Below are positions 38,486 to 48,730 of a DNA stretch of 64,000 nt, in pieces. Each line of letters opens with the position of its first letter. Position 1 is the stretch's first letter. Made by a program: the position numbers and the translations under genes. Source of the stretch: Lactobacillus sp. PV012 (GTDB lineage Bacteria; Bacillota; Bacilli; Lactobacillales; Lactobacillaceae); the NCBI RefSeq assembly GCF_014522325.1, contig NZ_CP041983.1, positions 1,116,001-1,180,000 on the forward strand, given 5' to 3'. The notes under the pieces are model-generated. The model did no database searches and was not told the origin of the DNA. It saw nothing but the letters and a program-made list of their open reading frames with translations.

Positions 38486-40210
38486 CTATTTTAATAAGGC
38501 ATTTAAAGCTGCTTGATATTCTTGAGCAGCCTTTTTAGCAGATTCAATATCTGGCTTATTCACTCCGACATAGGCCTTAATTACAGGCTCAGTACCAGAT
38601 GGACGTAATGCTACCCAAGTTTCGTCAGCAAGTAAATATTTCAAAACATTTGATTTTGGAAAACCAGTTAATGGTTGCTTTTGTCCATCTATAATAATTT
38701 CTTGGGTTAAAAAGTCCTGGATTTCCACAACCTTTTCACCATTTATTTCAGTAAGATGATCATTTCTTAAACTGGTCATCAATTCTGCCATCTTCTTTTG
38801 GCCTCCAATACCTGGCATCTCAATGGCTCTTGTTATTTCATAAGCAGTACCATATTTTTGCCAAATTTCTTGTAACCCATCAAAAACTGTCATCTCTTTT
38901 GAAGCATAGTACGCAGCAACTTCCGCAAACATGATGGCACCTTGCATTGCATCTTTATCACGAGCAAATGGCTGGAAAAGATAACCGTAACTTTCTTCAA
39001 ATCCCATTAAAAATTTACCGTCATCTTCTTTATTCATGCGGTCAACTTCTTCACCAATATATTTAAAACCAGTTAAAACATGGTGAGTTCTAATTCCAAA
39101 ATCTTTAGCTATCTTAAAGGGAAGAGCACTAGAAACTACTGAAGTTACAATTTCATAATCAGGTTCCAATTTACCCTCATTCTTTAAGTTTTCTAATAAA
39201 TAATATGCCATTAAAGTTGCAATTTGATTTCCTGTTAATACTTGAAAATCTCCTTTATCTGTTCTAACTGCTGCTCCCATTCGATCAGCATCAGGATCAG
39301 TTGCCACAATTAAATCCGCATTTTCTTGATTAGCTAATTCAATTCCTGGAAGAAAAACATCCTTATACTCTGGATTTGGTTTAACAGTAGTTGGAAATTC
39401 AGGATCAATTATTGATTGACTTGGAACAGGAATTACTTTAGTAAAGCCACCTTGTCTAAAAGCACGATCATATAACATCTTTCCAGTACCATGCAAAGGC
39501 GTATAGACAATTTTTAAATTATCTGCATTTGCTTTAACTAGCTTTGGATTAACAGTTACCTTTTTTAATTCAGCTAAGTAAGCTTCATCAACATCTTCAC
39601 CAATTAATTGTAAAAGTCCCTTTGCTCTTAATTCTTCAACAGGAGCTGCTTTTACCGCAAAAAGGTCAGTAACTTTTTGAGCAAATTCAAATAAGCGTTC
39701 CGCATTTTCTGGAGCCATTTGTGCTCCATCTTCCCCATAAATTTTATAACCATTATATTGTTTAGCATTATGAGAAGCAGTAATATTAATTCCTGCAAAA
39801 GTTTTTAAGTAGCGCACTGCAAAAGAAAGTTCAGGCGTCGGACGTAAATCATCAAAAAGATATACTTTAATACCATGATTACCTAAAATTCGAGCTGCAT
39901 GCATTGCAAATTCACGTGAATAATACCGTGAGTCAAAAGAAATTGCTACTCCACGCTCCTTAGCAGTTGGGCCTTTTTCTTCAATTAAACGAGCTAATCC
40001 TTCTGTTACTCGCCCAATAGTAAACAAGTTAATTCTATTAGTACCAGGCTCTAATTTTCCTCGCATCCCTGCTGTACCAAAATTAATATCTTGGCCAAAA
40101 GCATCTTCAATCCACTCTTCATTTTTACCTAATTCATTTAACTGGGTTTGAAGATAATCAGGCATATTGCTAGCTTGTTGCCAGACGGTAAAACTTTCCT
40201 TTGCGTTCAT
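38486..40210 (-). CDS. Phospho-sugar mutase (phosphoglucomutase/phosphomannomutase, PgcA type)
   Basis: Alpha-D-phosphohexomutase of about 574 aa, the long Gram-positive form that converts glucose-6-phosphate and glucose-1-phosphate for UDP-glucose and surface polymers. The active-site serine is in TASHNAKQYNGYKIYG near 145, the Mg loop is DPDADRMG near 305, the sugar-binding loop GFEESYGYL near 405, and the phosphate loop RPSGTEPVIKAY near 540. It has its own terminator. Confidence 0.93.
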   Translation of the reverse strand: MNAKESFTVWQQASNMPDYLQTQLNELGKNEEWIEDAFGQDINFGTAGMRGKLEPGTNRINLFTIGRVTEGLARLIEEKGPTAKERGVAISFDSRYYSREFAMHAARILGNHGIKVYLFDDLRPTPELSFAVRYLKTFAGINITASHNAKQYNGYKIYGEDGAQMAPENAERLFEFAQKVTDLFAVKAAPVEELRAKGLLQLIGEDVDEAYLAELKKVTVNPKLVKANADNLKIVYTPLHGTGKMLYDRAFRQGGFTKVIPVPSQSIIDPEFPTTVKPNPEYKDVFLPGIELANQENADLIVATDPDADRMGAAVRTDKGDFQVLTGNQIATLMAYYLLENLKNEGKLEPDYEIVTSVVSSALPFKIAKDFGIRTHHVLTGFKYIGEEVDRMNKEDDGKFLMGFEESYGYLFQPFARDKDAMQGAIMFAEVAAYYASKEMTVFDGLQEIWQKYGTAYEITRAIEMPGIGGQKKMAELMTSLRNDHLTEINGEKVVEIQDFLTQEIIIDGQKQPLTGFPKSNVLKYLLADETWVALRPSGTEPVIKAYVGVNKPDIESAKKAAQEYQAALNALLK

Positions 40211-40262
40211 AAGGTCCTCCCAAAAATTAATTTCATCTCTACAAGTATTATTTTACTATTTT

Positions 40263-41192
40263 TTACTTATCATTTAAATCTTGCAAATACTTAAATGCTT
40301 CTTGTCCAGCAATGCTTCCTTCGCCAACTGCAGTCGCAATTTGACGTAAATCCTTTTTTCTCACATCCCCAAAAGCAAAAATTCCAGGAATTGTGGTCTT
40401 CATATGATCATCACTGATAATCCATCCTTGCTCATCAGTAATCCCCAAATTTTTAAAAGGCTTACTTTGTGGAATAACTCCAACATAAATAAATACCCCA
40501 GCTACTGGCAAAACTTCTTGCTCTCCAGTTTCTTTATTTTTATACTTAACTCCTGTAACTTTTTGTCCATCACCAATAATTTCTTCAGTTTGAGCATTCC
40601 AAATAAAATTAATTTTATCATTAGCAAAAGCTCGTTTTTGTAAAATTGGTTGGGCTCTCAAGGTATCACGACGATGAATAATAGTAACTTTTTTGGCAGT
40701 TTGGGCTAAAAAGATTCCTTCTTCTACTGCTGAATCTCCGCCACCGATTACTGCAAGGTTCTCATTTTTAAAAAACGCTGCATCACAGACTGCACAATAA
40801 GATACTCCTCGGCCGCTATACTCTTCTTCTCCAGGAACACCCAAATGCCGATGGTCAGCTCCTGTACCAATTAAAACAACTGGCGCTTCAAAGTCGCCAT
40901 TATCTGTAACCACAATTCTCTTTGTACCTTCTAACTTAATATCTTTAACTTCTCCATAAGCAAATTCAGGTCCAAATTTCATTGTTCCTTGATACATTTT
41001 TTCACTTAGCTCTGGTCCTGTAATATCTGGTAGCCCAGGGTAATTATCAATTGCACCCGTATTATTCATTTGACCACCATAAATACCTCGATCAAGCATT
41101 AAAACTGACAAATTAGCTCTTGCCGCATATAAAGCGGCTGTCATTCCACCAGGGCCTGCTCCAATAATAATTACATCATACTTTTTTGTCAT
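40263..41192 (-). CDS. trxB: Thioredoxin-disulfide reductase
   Basis: NADPH-dependent flavoenzyme that keeps thioredoxin reduced. The FAD motif is GAGPGGMTAALYAAR, the redox pair CAVC lies near residue 135, the NADPH motif is IGGGDSAVEEG, and the C-terminal GIFAFGDVR is present. The length of 309 aa is normal. It is downstream of gpsA behind a terminator. Confidence 0.96.
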   Translation of the reverse strand: MTKKYDVIIIGAGPGGMTAALYAARANLSVLMLDRGIYGGQMNNTGAIDNYPGLPDITGPELSEKMYQGTMKFGPEFAYGEVKDIKLEGTKRIVVTDNGDFEAPVVLIGTGADHRHLGVPGEEEYSGRGVSYCAVCDAAFFKNENLAVIGGGDSAVEEGIFLAQTAKKVTIIHRRDTLRAQPILQKRAFANDKINFIWNAQTEEIIGDGQKVTGVKYKNKETGEQEVLPVAGVFIYVGVIPQSKPFKNLGITDEQGWIISDDHMKTTIPGIFAFGDVRKKDLRQIATAVGEGSIAGQEAFKYLQDLNDK

Positions 41193-41210
41193 AAAAATCT
41201 CTCCTTTAAA

Positions 41211-41241
41211 AAAAGGACATGATTATTTTTCATATCCTTTT
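41211..41241 (-). terminator. Terminator of gpsA
   Basis: Twelve-position stem (41211-41222 with 41230-41241, one mismatch) followed by seven T on the minus strand, between gpsA and trxB. Confidence 0.83.
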
Positions 41242-41258
41242 CTTTATTATACTTTTTA

Positions 41259-42284
41259 TTATAAATTAATCTCAGATTTTGGCTCTCTACCCATCATTTG
41301 TTTAATTTCTTCGTCTACATCCGCATCTTCATATAATACACGATATACTGCTTCACTAATTGGCATTTCGATTGCTTTTTCTTGGGCAAGTTCATGAATG
41401 GCTTTTACAGTAGTTGCACCTTCAACAGTTTGTCCCATATTTTCCAAAATTTCTTTTAAGTGTTTGCCTTCACCCAGTTGCTTCCCTGCGCGCCAATTAC
41501 GTGAATTTACTGATGTGGCAGTAACAATTAAATCACCAATTCCTGCTAAACCACTAAAAGTCATTGGTTCAGCATCAAAGTACTGTACTCCTAGGCGAGT
41601 AATTTCAGCTAATCCTCTTGTCATCAATGCTGCTTTGGCATCATCACCGTAATTTTTACCAGCTAAAATTCCTGCAGCAATAGCAATTACATTTTTAACG
41701 GCCCCACCGACTTCAACACCATTCAAATCAGAATTAGTGTATAAACGTAAATAGTCATTTGAAAATAACTTTTGCACTCTTTTTGCATTTTCTTCATCCA
41801 AAGATGCACAAGCAATCGCAGTCAAATCTTTTTTAGCAACATTTTCTGCATGACTTGGTCCAGAGATTGCTACAATCTTTTTAGCATCTTCAGCTTCTGG
41901 ATAAATTTCTTCAGTTAAAATTTCAGTAATTAGTTTTTTACTTCCAGGTTCGATACCTTTTGTTGCTGTAACTAAAAGTGGCTTATTATTTGTTTTATCT
42001 AAAACTTTGCGAACATTTTTAGCTACAATTCTCACAGCACTTGTTGGTAAAACAAACAATACTATTTCTGCACCTTCAAGTGCTTTTTCTAAGTCACCAG
42101 TGGCACTAACTGAAGGATTCAAACTCCAGTCCTTCATATAATGGCTATTGGTATGTGTAGCATTAATTTCTTCATTAACACTTTCAATATTTCCATAAAG
42201 GACAACATCTTCACCATTATCAGCTAATAATGATCCTAATACTGAGCCCCATGACCCATTACCTAAAACTGCAATCTTTGTCAT
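41259..42284 (-). CDS. gpsA: Glycerol-3-phosphate dehydrogenase (NAD(P)+)
   Basis: Makes sn-glycerol-3-phosphate for phospholipid and teichoic acid synthesis. The dinucleotide start is IAVLGNGSWGSVLGSLLADNG, the catalytic lysine region is GVEVGGAVKNVIAIAAG near 190, and the family segment GLAGIGDLIVTATS is intact. The length of 341 aa is normal. It follows lgt by 36 bases in a lipid/envelope gene run. Confidence 0.96.
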   Translation of the reverse strand: MTKIAVLGNGSWGSVLGSLLADNGEDVVLYGNIESVNEEINATHTNSHYMKDWSLNPSVSATGDLEKALEGAEIVLFVLPTSAVRIVAKNVRKVLDKTNNKPLLVTATKGIEPGSKKLITEILTEEIYPEAEDAKKIVAISGPSHAENVAKKDLTAIACASLDEENAKRVQKLFSNDYLRLYTNSDLNGVEVGGAVKNVIAIAAGILAGKNYGDDAKAALMTRGLAEITRLGVQYFDAEPMTFSGLAGIGDLIVTATSVNSRNWRAGKQLGEGKHLKEILENMGQTVEGATTVKAIHELAQEKAIEMPISEAVYRVLYEDADVDEEIKQMMGREPKSEINL

Positions 42285-42320
42285 TCTTATTTACTCAAAC
42301 TTTCTATTTACAATTATGCT

Positions 42321-43157
42321 TCAATCTATATTATACGGGTATTTTAAACCACTTCCAGCTAAATACCACTTTGGCTTAACAACTTTTCTACGGTAAACCC
42401 ATAATAAAATTGCTCCAAAAAATAGTATTAAACTTAACGCTTGCGAAACCCGAATAGTATTTGCAATGTATAAACTATCCGTTCGCATCCCTTCAACAAT
42501 GAATCTTACCAGTGAATACCAAATAACATATGATAAGAATATTTCTCCTTGTTTAAAAAGATGCTTTCGATGTCTTAAAGACAAAATCAAAATTAATCCA
42601 ATCAAATTTCCAACAGATTCATACAAATAAGTTGGTTGATAATAATGCCCATTGATATACATTTGTTGGATTACAAATTGGGGAAGATGTAATTTTTGTA
42701 AAAAAGCCAAGGTAGTAATTCCCCCATGTGCTTCTTGATTCATAAAATTTCCCCATCTCCCAATTACTTGGGCAGCCATAACACCAGGAGCAATAATATC
42801 TAACATTAAAAAAATTGGTAAATGTCTTTTTTTACAAAAAACTATTAGTACTGCTAATCCGGCTAACAGCCCCCCATAAATTGCAATTCCACCATTCCAA
42901 ATTGCAATTATTTCACCAGGATGCTGGGAAAAATAGCCCCATTCAAAAATTACATAATAAATTCTAGCACCAACAAAGCCAATTGGGACAGCCCAAAGCA
43001 AAAAATCAATAAAATCATCAGGCATTATTTGCCGTCTTTTTCCCTCTTGAATTGCCATTAAGGTTGCTACTACTACCCCAGTGGCCATTAAAATTCCATA
43101 CCATTTCACTGATAAATTTCCAAGGTGAAAGGCAATCGGACTTAAAGCTGCACTCAT
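42321..43157 (-). CDS. lgt: Prolipoprotein diacylglyceryl transferase
   Basis: Integral membrane enzyme that attaches diacylglycerol to the lipobox cysteine of prolipoproteins. It has about seven helices, the conserved [22 protein letters not shown] segment and the Lgt signature [14 protein letters not shown] near 135. The length of 278 aa is normal. Its ATG overlaps the hprK stop by four bases; hprK-lgt-gpsA-trxB order is typical of lactobacilli. Confidence 0.96.
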   Translation of the reverse strand: MSAALSPIAFHLGNLSVKWYGILMATGVVVATLMAIQEGKRRQIMPDDFIDFLLWAVPIGFVGARIYYVIFEWGYFSQHPGEIIAIWNGGIAIYGGLLAGLAVLIVFCKKRHLPIFLMLDIIAPGVMAAQVIGRWGNFMNQEAHGGITTLAFLQKLHLPQFVIQQMYINGHYYQPTYLYESVGNLIGLILILSLRHRKHLFKQGEIFLSYVIWYSLVRFIVEGMRTDSLYIANTIRVSQALSLILFFGAILLWVYRRKVVKPKWYLAGSGLKYPYNID

Positions 43158-44107
43158 TTAATTTCTCCTTCGGAATGAGAATTATCTGAAATTAACTCTG
43201 TAAGGTTTTTTTCAAATTTTTTACTAGCATCATAACCCATTTTTTTAGCTCGAAAGTTCATCGCAGCTACTTCTATAATAATTGCAAGATTTCGTCCAAC
43301 CTTAACGGGAACTGTTACTTGAGGTACATAAACATCACAAATCTCTTTCTTGTCTTCATTAAATCCCAAGCGGTCATAATTTGCATTTGGATCCCAATTT
43401 TGCAAACGAATGATTAATTGAATATCCGACTTATCCTTAACTGCACCTGCTCCAAACAAATTCATTACATCAATGATTCCAATTCCTCTAATTTCCATTA
43501 GATGTTTAAGAATCTTAGGTGCTTCACCAACTACAGTTTTTTCATCTCTTTGGTAAACATCTACTCGATCATCCGCAATCAAGCGATGTCCTCTTTTGAC
43601 CAAATCTAAAGCTGTTTCTGATTTTCCTACGCCTGAATTTCCAATGATCATGACACCCATCCCATAGATTTCTACTAGCACCCCATGGATACTCTTTCTT
43701 GGCGCAAGCTTTTCATCTAGATATTCCATTAACACACTCGATAAATGAGTGGTTGCCATATCACTACTTAAAACTGGAATTCCAGTTTTTTGAGCTGCAA
43801 CAATTAATTCATCAGGAATTGGTAAGCCACGAGAAATGATAAAACACGGCGTTTCTGGAGTACACATTTTTTCAAAAACTTTCTGCCTTGAAGCAGTATC
43901 TAGTCGTGCACTATAAGAAATTTCGGTTCGCCCCAATAATTGGATTCTTTCTTTAGGATAAAAATCAAAATAACCTGTTAGTTCTAGACCTGGACGAGAA
44001 ATATCGGAAACCTTGATTACTTTTTTAGATAAAAATTCTTCTCCCTCTACAACACGTAAAGTAGGATTATCTTTTACTAACTGACTTACTTTAACTCCTT
44101 CAGCCAT
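43154..44107 (-). CDS. hprK: HPr kinase/phosphorylase
   Basis: Phosphorylates and dephosphorylates HPr at Ser46, the signal for CcpA-mediated carbon catabolite control. Walker A is [14 protein letters not shown] near residue 155, and the signature [19 protein letters not shown] follows. The length of 317 aa is normal when starting at [10 protein letters not shown] (44107) behind GGGGGTGA; the ATG/GTG options upstream lie inside the preceding gene. The start overlaps that gene by eight bases. Confidence 0.96.
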   Translation of the reverse strand: MAEGVKVSQLVKDNPTLRVVEGEEFLSKKVIKVSDISRPGLELTGYFDFYPKERIQLLGRTEISYSARLDTASRQKVFEKMCTPETPCFIISRGLPIPDELIVAAQKTGIPVLSSDMATTHLSSVLMEYLDEKLAPRKSIHGVLVEIYGMGVMIIGNSGVGKSETALDLVKRGHRLIADDRVDVYQRDEKTVVGEAPKILKHLMEIRGIGIIDVMNLFGAGAVKDKSDIQLIIRLQNWDPNANYDRLGFNEDKKEICDVYVPQVTVPVKVGRNLAIIIEVAAMNFRAKKMGYDASKKFEKNLTELISDNSHSEGEIK

Positions 44108-44381
44108 TGTCGTCACCCCCATCGTCAATATCTTTGATTTCTACATCTCGTGCTGGTTTACGCTTAGAATTACCATCTGAATGTCCATTAGAAGACGCTG
44201 CTTTTTTATCAGTTGATATAGTGTTTTTATTTTTATCAGAGCGATAAATAAGCCAAAAAATGAAGGCCACTATGATCGCTGCTGGTAATAATCCAATCAT
44301 AAATTTAAAAACTGCAAATAAAATGCTTAAAATTACCAAGGCAACTATTACTAATAGAAGAATTATCATAAAAGACATCAT
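44100..44381 (-). CDS. Small membrane protein of unknown function
   Basis: A 93-aa protein: two hydrophobic segments (about residues 4-25 and 27-46), then a charged tail rich in Lys, Ser and Asp ending DDGGDDNG. The acidic C-terminus overlaps hprK translation by eight bases, so the two are coupled. It has a GAGGTGAG ribosome site. It resembles the small Psp/holin-like genes often found beside hprK in Firmicutes, but I cannot assign a family. Confidence 0.7.
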   Translation of the reverse strand: MMSFMIILLLVIVALVILSILFAVFKFMIGLLPAAIIVAFIFWLIYRSDKNKNTISTDKKAASSNGHSDGNSKRKPARDVEIKDIDDGGDDNG

Positions 44382-44401
44382 CTGCTCTCACCTCTAATTC
44401 T

Positions 44402-45518
44402 TTAAGTTGGATTCTTTTGACTTAATAACCATTGCAGATAACTATAAATAAAGTTATCTATTTTCCCATCCATTACAGCACTGACATTACTTGTTTCTTG
44501 ACCTGTCCGCAAATCTTTAACCATGCTATAGGGATGGAAAACATATGAACGAATTTGGGAACCAAAGCCAATTTCTTTTTGATTTCCCTTCAATTCTTGA
44601 GTTTGTTTCCGCTTTTTTTCTTCTTCTAATTGAAAAAGTTTAGCTCGCAACATATTCATTGCTGTTTCACGATTTTGAATCTGAGAACGTTGTGCTTGAG
44701 ATGAAGTTACAATTCCTGTTGGCAAGTGCGTAATTCGGACTGCACTAGAAGTTTTATTAATGTGCTGACCACCTGCTCCACTAGAGCGAAAAACATCTAC
44801 ACGTAAATCATCAGGATTAATTTCAATATTAATACTCTGGTCTATTTCTGGAATTACTTCTACCGAGGCAAAGGAAGTGTGGCGACGCTTTGCAGAATCA
44901 AAAGGAGATAAACGCACAAGACGATGGACTCCATTTTCTGATTTCAATAATCCAAAAGCATTTTTTCCTTGAATTCGGATACTTACACTTTTTACTCCCG
45001 CTTCATCTCCTGGTTCATAGTTTTCAATCTCAAATTTTAAATTATGATTTTCACTATAACGCCTATACATTCGTAATAGCATATCTGCCCAGTCCATTGC
45101 TTCTGTTCCTCCTGCACCAGGATGGATCTCCATTAATGCATTATGATCGTCATACTTTTCAGATAGCAACAGGGATAATTCATAATTTTGAAAGCTAATC
45201 TTTAACTCTTCAACTTGTGCTGCTACTTCACTTTCTAAATCTTTATCCTCTTCTTCTCGCAAAAGTTCTAAGGCTGCCTCAGTATCTTCAAGTTGAGTAG
45301 ATAAATTTTGAAAGCTTTCACTTTTTTCTTTCATGCGATTGGTTTCACTAATCACTTTTTGTGCTTGCTCTTGATGATCCCAAAAATTAGGTTCAGACAT
45401 TTTCTGTTCATTAATTGAAATTGATTCGCTTAATGCTTCAAAGTCAAAGAGACCTCCTAAAATGAGCTAATTTAGTTTTTAAGTTATCTAATTCATTTTG
45501 GATTTCACTAATTTCCAT
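44402..45518 (-). CDS. prfB: Peptide chain release factor 2 with programmed +1 frameshift
   Basis: Releases peptides at UGA and UAA. Translation starts at ATG 45518, reads 24 codons to CTT-TGA, then shifts +1 so that GAC TTT GAA continues to 44402, giving 371 aa. The shift site CTTTGAC (45443-45449) and the stimulatory AGGAGG (45453-45458) are the classic autoregulatory pair: low RF2 favours shifting. In the main frame the SPF recognition tripeptide (RLSPFDSAKRR) and catalytic GGQ (SGAGGQHINKTS) are present. A start at ATG 45400 would miss the N-terminus. Confidence 0.95.
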
Positions 45519-45543
45519 TGCTTTTCTCCCTTTTCTCTTTAAC

Positions 45544-45573
45544 GAAAAAAGGGGGGCTTAATGCCTCCCTTTT
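45544..45573 (-). terminator. Terminator of secA
   Basis: GC-rich stem (45547-45557 with 45563-45573, one G-T pair, five-base loop) followed by six T on the minus strand. Confidence 0.87.
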
Positions 45574-45575
45574 GA

Positions 45576-47975
45576 TTAGCGACTAAGATTTTGTCTAATT
45601 TGAGCTTTCATAAATAAGCGGGTGGCATCATATTCGATGTTGCTTATCATTTCCTCAAACATTCGATAACCAGCTTCTTGATATTCAACTAATGGGTTTA
45701 ATTGTCCATATCCACGTAATCCTACCGATTGACGCAACTGATCCATTGCATCAATATGATCTGTCCAGTGATCATCAACTACACGTAGGATAACAACCTT
45801 TTCGAATTCTAATAAGTCCTTAGGATCTGCTAGTTGCTTTTCTTTTTCTTCATAATTTTTATTAGCAATCTCATATAACTTCTTCTTTAACTCTTCTGCA
45901 GAAAGATTTTTAAGATCTACCTTTTTAGCGGTTTCCTCATCAGTTAAGCAGGAAGCAATGAAATCACGGATTTGGTCATTACGCCAATCCTTCTTATCAC
46001 CTTGCGTATACATGTCAATTTGATGATCAATTGTACGTTTAATCATTGGACGTAAAACATATTGAAGAGAATGGTCTTCTTCAATAACTTTCATTCGTTC
46101 GGCATAGATAATTTCACGTTGAATTCTCATAACATCATCATATTGTAATGTTTGCTTACGTGTATCATAGTTATTACCTTCAACACGCTTTTGTGCTGAT
46201 TCAACCTGTTTGGTTATCATACGACTTTCAATGACCTTTTCATCATCATTATCCGAAATTCTATCTAAAAACATTTTTACACGTTCTGAGCCAAAACGTT
46301 TCATTAAATCATCTTCTAGTGAAAGATAGAATCTTGTAGTTCCTGGATCACCCTGACGACCAGAACGTCCTCGTAACTGGTTATCAATTCGACGTGATTC
46401 ATGTCTTTCGGTACCGATAACTGCTAATCCTCCAAGTTCTTTAACACCTGGTCCCAGTTTAATGTCAGTACCACGTCCGGCCATATTGGTAGCTATTGTT
46501 ACTGCACCTTTTTGACCCGCATTCATAACTATTTCAGCTTCTTTAGCATGATTTTTAGCATTTAAAACTGCATGAGGGATGCCTTCCTTATCCAGTAAGT
46601 GACTTAGGCGCTCTGAACTTTCAATTGCAACAGTCCCTACTAGAACAGGTTGTCCCTTAGCATGACGCTCCTTAATTTCTCTAACTACAGCATCAAATTT
46701 AGAATCTAATGATGGGTAAAGAAGATCTGGTTTATCCTTTCTTGCAATTGGGCGATTAGTAGGAATTGGAATAACTTGCATATTGTAAATTTCACGAAAT
46801 TCTTCTTCTTCAGTTTTACCTGTACCAGTCATCCCTGATAATTTTTTGTACATTCTAAAGAAGTTCTGATAAGTAATAGTCGCTTGAGTTTGAGACTCTT
46901 CCTGAATTTGAACGCCTTCTTTGGCTTCGATAGCTTGGTGAAGACCGTCCGAGAAACGACGTCCTTCCATAACACGTCCTGTGAAAGAATCAACGATCAT
47001 TACCTCACCATTCTGCACCACATAATCAATATCTTTAAGCATAATATAGTTTGCTCGTAAAGCTTGATCAATATGGTGCACTAATGCTTGGTTTTCAATA
47101 TCATACAAATTCTTTAACTTAAAGTATTTACATGCTTTTTGAATTCCTTGATTGGTCAAACCTATAGTCTTAGTTTGCCAGTCAATCTTATAATCACCAT
47201 GATCTTCTTTATCGTCTGCATCATCATCACTTTTATCTTCAACTAACGTTTTAACAAAACGATCAGCTTGGATATAATCACCAGTAGCTTGCTGTGCTTG
47301 TCCAGAAATAATTAAAGGTGTTCTAGCCTCATCAATTAAAATCGAATCAACCTCATCAATAATTGCATAATTTAATGGTCTTTGCACCATTTGATCTTTA
47401 TAGACAACCATATTGTCTCTTAAATAATCAAATCCTAATTCTGAATTAGTAGAATAAGTTACATCACAGTTATACGCTTCTCTTTTTTCGTCTGGGGAAA
47501 GCTCGTTAAGGTTTAATCCTACAGTTAAACCAAGCCACTTATATAACTGACCCATTTCACTTTCATCACGACTTGATAAATACTCGTTAACAGTTACTAC
47601 GTGTACACCCTTACCAGTCAAAGCATTTAAATACACTGGCATAGTAGCTGTTAAAGTCTTACCTTCCCCCGTCATCATTTCAGCAATATTACCCTTATGC
47701 AAAGCAATACCACCAATTATTTGAACACGATATGGATAAAGTCCTAAAACCCTTTTTGCTCCTTCGCGTGCAGTTGCAAATGCTTCTGGTAAAATATCAT
47801 CTAATGTTTCCCCATCTTCTAGGCGCTTGCGAAACTCAGGGGTTTTTTCTTTTAATTGTTCATCAGTTAATTTGCTATATTCATCTGCTAACGCTTCTAC
47901 TTTGTCAGCAATTTTTTCGAATTGTTTTAATTCACGTTTATCAACGTCATAAAGTTTTTTTAGAATATTTGCCAT
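45576..47975 (-). CDS. secA: Preprotein translocase ATPase SecA
   Basis: Motor of the Sec export channel. Walker A is [13 protein letters not shown] near residue 100, DEAD-like box [16 protein letters not shown] near 208, [12 protein letters not shown] near 490, and [13 protein letters not shown] near 530. The length of 799 aa lacks the C-terminal zinc-finger/SecB tail, as is usual in lactobacilli. It ends IRQNLSR. It is a single-gene unit upstream of prfB. Confidence 0.97.
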   Translation of the reverse strand: MANILKKLYDVDKRELKQFEKIADKVEALADEYSKLTDEQLKEKTPEFRKRLEDGETLDDILPEAFATAREGAKRVLGLYPYRVQIIGGIALHKGNIAEMMTGEGKTLTATMPVYLNALTGKGVHVVTVNEYLSSRDESEMGQLYKWLGLTVGLNLNELSPDEKREAYNCDVTYSTNSELGFDYLRDNMVVYKDQMVQRPLNYAIIDEVDSILIDEARTPLIISGQAQQATGDYIQADRFVKTLVEDKSDDDADDKEDHGDYKIDWQTKTIGLTNQGIQKACKYFKLKNLYDIENQALVHHIDQALRANYIMLKDIDYVVQNGEVMIVDSFTGRVMEGRRFSDGLHQAIEAKEGVQIQEESQTQATITYQNFFRMYKKLSGMTGTGKTEEEEFREIYNMQVIPIPTNRPIARKDKPDLLYPSLDSKFDAVVREIKERHAKGQPVLVGTVAIESSERLSHLLDKEGIPHAVLNAKNHAKEAEIVMNAGQKGAVTIATNMAGRGTDIKLGPGVKELGGLAVIGTERHESRRIDNQLRGRSGRQGDPGTTRFYLSLEDDLMKRFGSERVKMFLDRISDNDDEKVIESRMITKQVESAQKRVEGNNYDTRKQTLQYDDVMRIQREIIYAERMKVIEEDHSLQYVLRPMIKRTIDHQIDMYTQGDKKDWRNDQIRDFIASCLTDEETAKKVDLKNLSAEELKKKLYEIANKNYEEKEKQLADPKDLLEFEKVVILRVVDDHWTDHIDAMDQLRQSVGLRGYGQLNPLVEYQEAGYRMFEEMISNIEYDATRLFMKAQIRQNLSR

Positions 47976-48028
47976 TAAAATCGGTCCTTATATTTTATAG
48001 TTTTACATAAGTCTAAATATACTAAGTA

Positions 48029-48037
48029 ATTTTACCA
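48029..48037 (-). promoter_or_regulatory. Extended -10 promoter of secA
   Basis: The minus strand reads TGGTAAAAT about 55 bases before the secA ATG; the -35 is weak. Confidence 0.5.
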
Positions 48038-48070
48038 TTTTTTAGCCAAAATGAGAAATCGATAGTAAAT

Positions 48071-48105
48071 AAAAAATCTTCTAAGTTGACCTTAGAAGAT
48101 TTTTT
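48071..48105 (-). terminator. Terminator of hpf
   Basis: Fifteen-base perfect stem (48071-48085 with 48091-48105) rich in A and T at its ends, directly after the hpf stop. Confidence 0.9.
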
Positions 48106-48107
48106 AT

Positions 48108-48653
48108 TTATTCGTTGGTTTCAATCAAGCCATATTTACCATCATTTCTTTTATAAACGATACTAGTACCATTTGTATCAGCATCTTCAAAAACAAAGAA
48201 ATCATGTCCTAGCAAATCCATTTGCAATACAGCTTCTTCAGCTTTCATTGGCTTTAAGTCTAAATGCTTATTACGTACAATTTCAAATTCACTTGGAGTT
48301 TCTTGTTCTTCACTTGTTTCTTCTAAGAAGTAATCCTTTAATCCCTTTTCACGGTTGCGACGATTAATCTTAGTTTTATACTTTCTAATTTGACGTTCAA
48401 GCTTTTCAGATACAAAATCAATGCTCTTATACATATCATCAGTAGTCTCTTCAGCACGTAAAACTAAGTATGGAAGGATAATCGTAACTTCAACTTTTGC
48501 ACTGTCATCCTTATAAACTTTCAAATTAACATGTGCAACTACATCAGAGTCTACTTCAAAATACTTTTCTAATTTTGAAAGGCGTTTTTCAACATATTCT
48601 CTTAAAGCATCTGTAACTTCGATATTTTCTCCACGAACATTGTATTTTAACAT
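48108..48653 (-). CDS. hpf: Ribosome hibernation promotion factor (long form)
   Basis: Binds 30S subunits and drives formation of inactive 100S ribosome dimers in slow or starved growth. The N-terminal RaiA/HPF domain (1-105, starting MLKYNVRGENIEVTDALREYVEKRL) is followed by a linker and the long-form dimerisation domain (about 125-181, VLQMDLLGHDFFVFEDADT). The length of 181 aa marks the long form. The promoter overlaps a cre-like site. Confidence 0.95.
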   Translation of the reverse strand: MLKYNVRGENIEVTDALREYVEKRLSKLEKYFEVDSDVVAHVNLKVYKDDSAKVEVTIILPYLVLRAEETTDDMYKSIDFVSEKLERQIRKYKTKINRRNREKGLKDYFLEETSEEQETPSEFEIVRNKHLDLKPMKAEEAVLQMDLLGHDFFVFEDADTNGTSIVYKRNDGKYGLIETNE

Positions 48654-48695
48654 AAAGCTTCTCCTTTCAACGTCGTTTAAATTTTATCTATAATA

Positions 48696-48725
48696 ATTAT
48701 AGCAGTAATGAAAGCGCTTTGTCTA
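48696..48725 (-). promoter_or_regulatory. SigA promoter of hpf
   Basis: On the minus strand TAGACA (48720-48725), an 18-base spacer, then TATAAT (48696-48701). Confidence 0.65.
48709..48722 (+). promoter_or_regulatory. cre-like site (CcpA) in the hpf promoter
   Basis: TGAAAGCGCTTTGT fits TGWAANCGNTNWCA except for the last two positions and holds the palindrome AAAGCGCTTT. It overlaps the -35 and spacer, a repressing position. Confidence 0.6.
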
Positions 48726-48730
48726 ATGTT

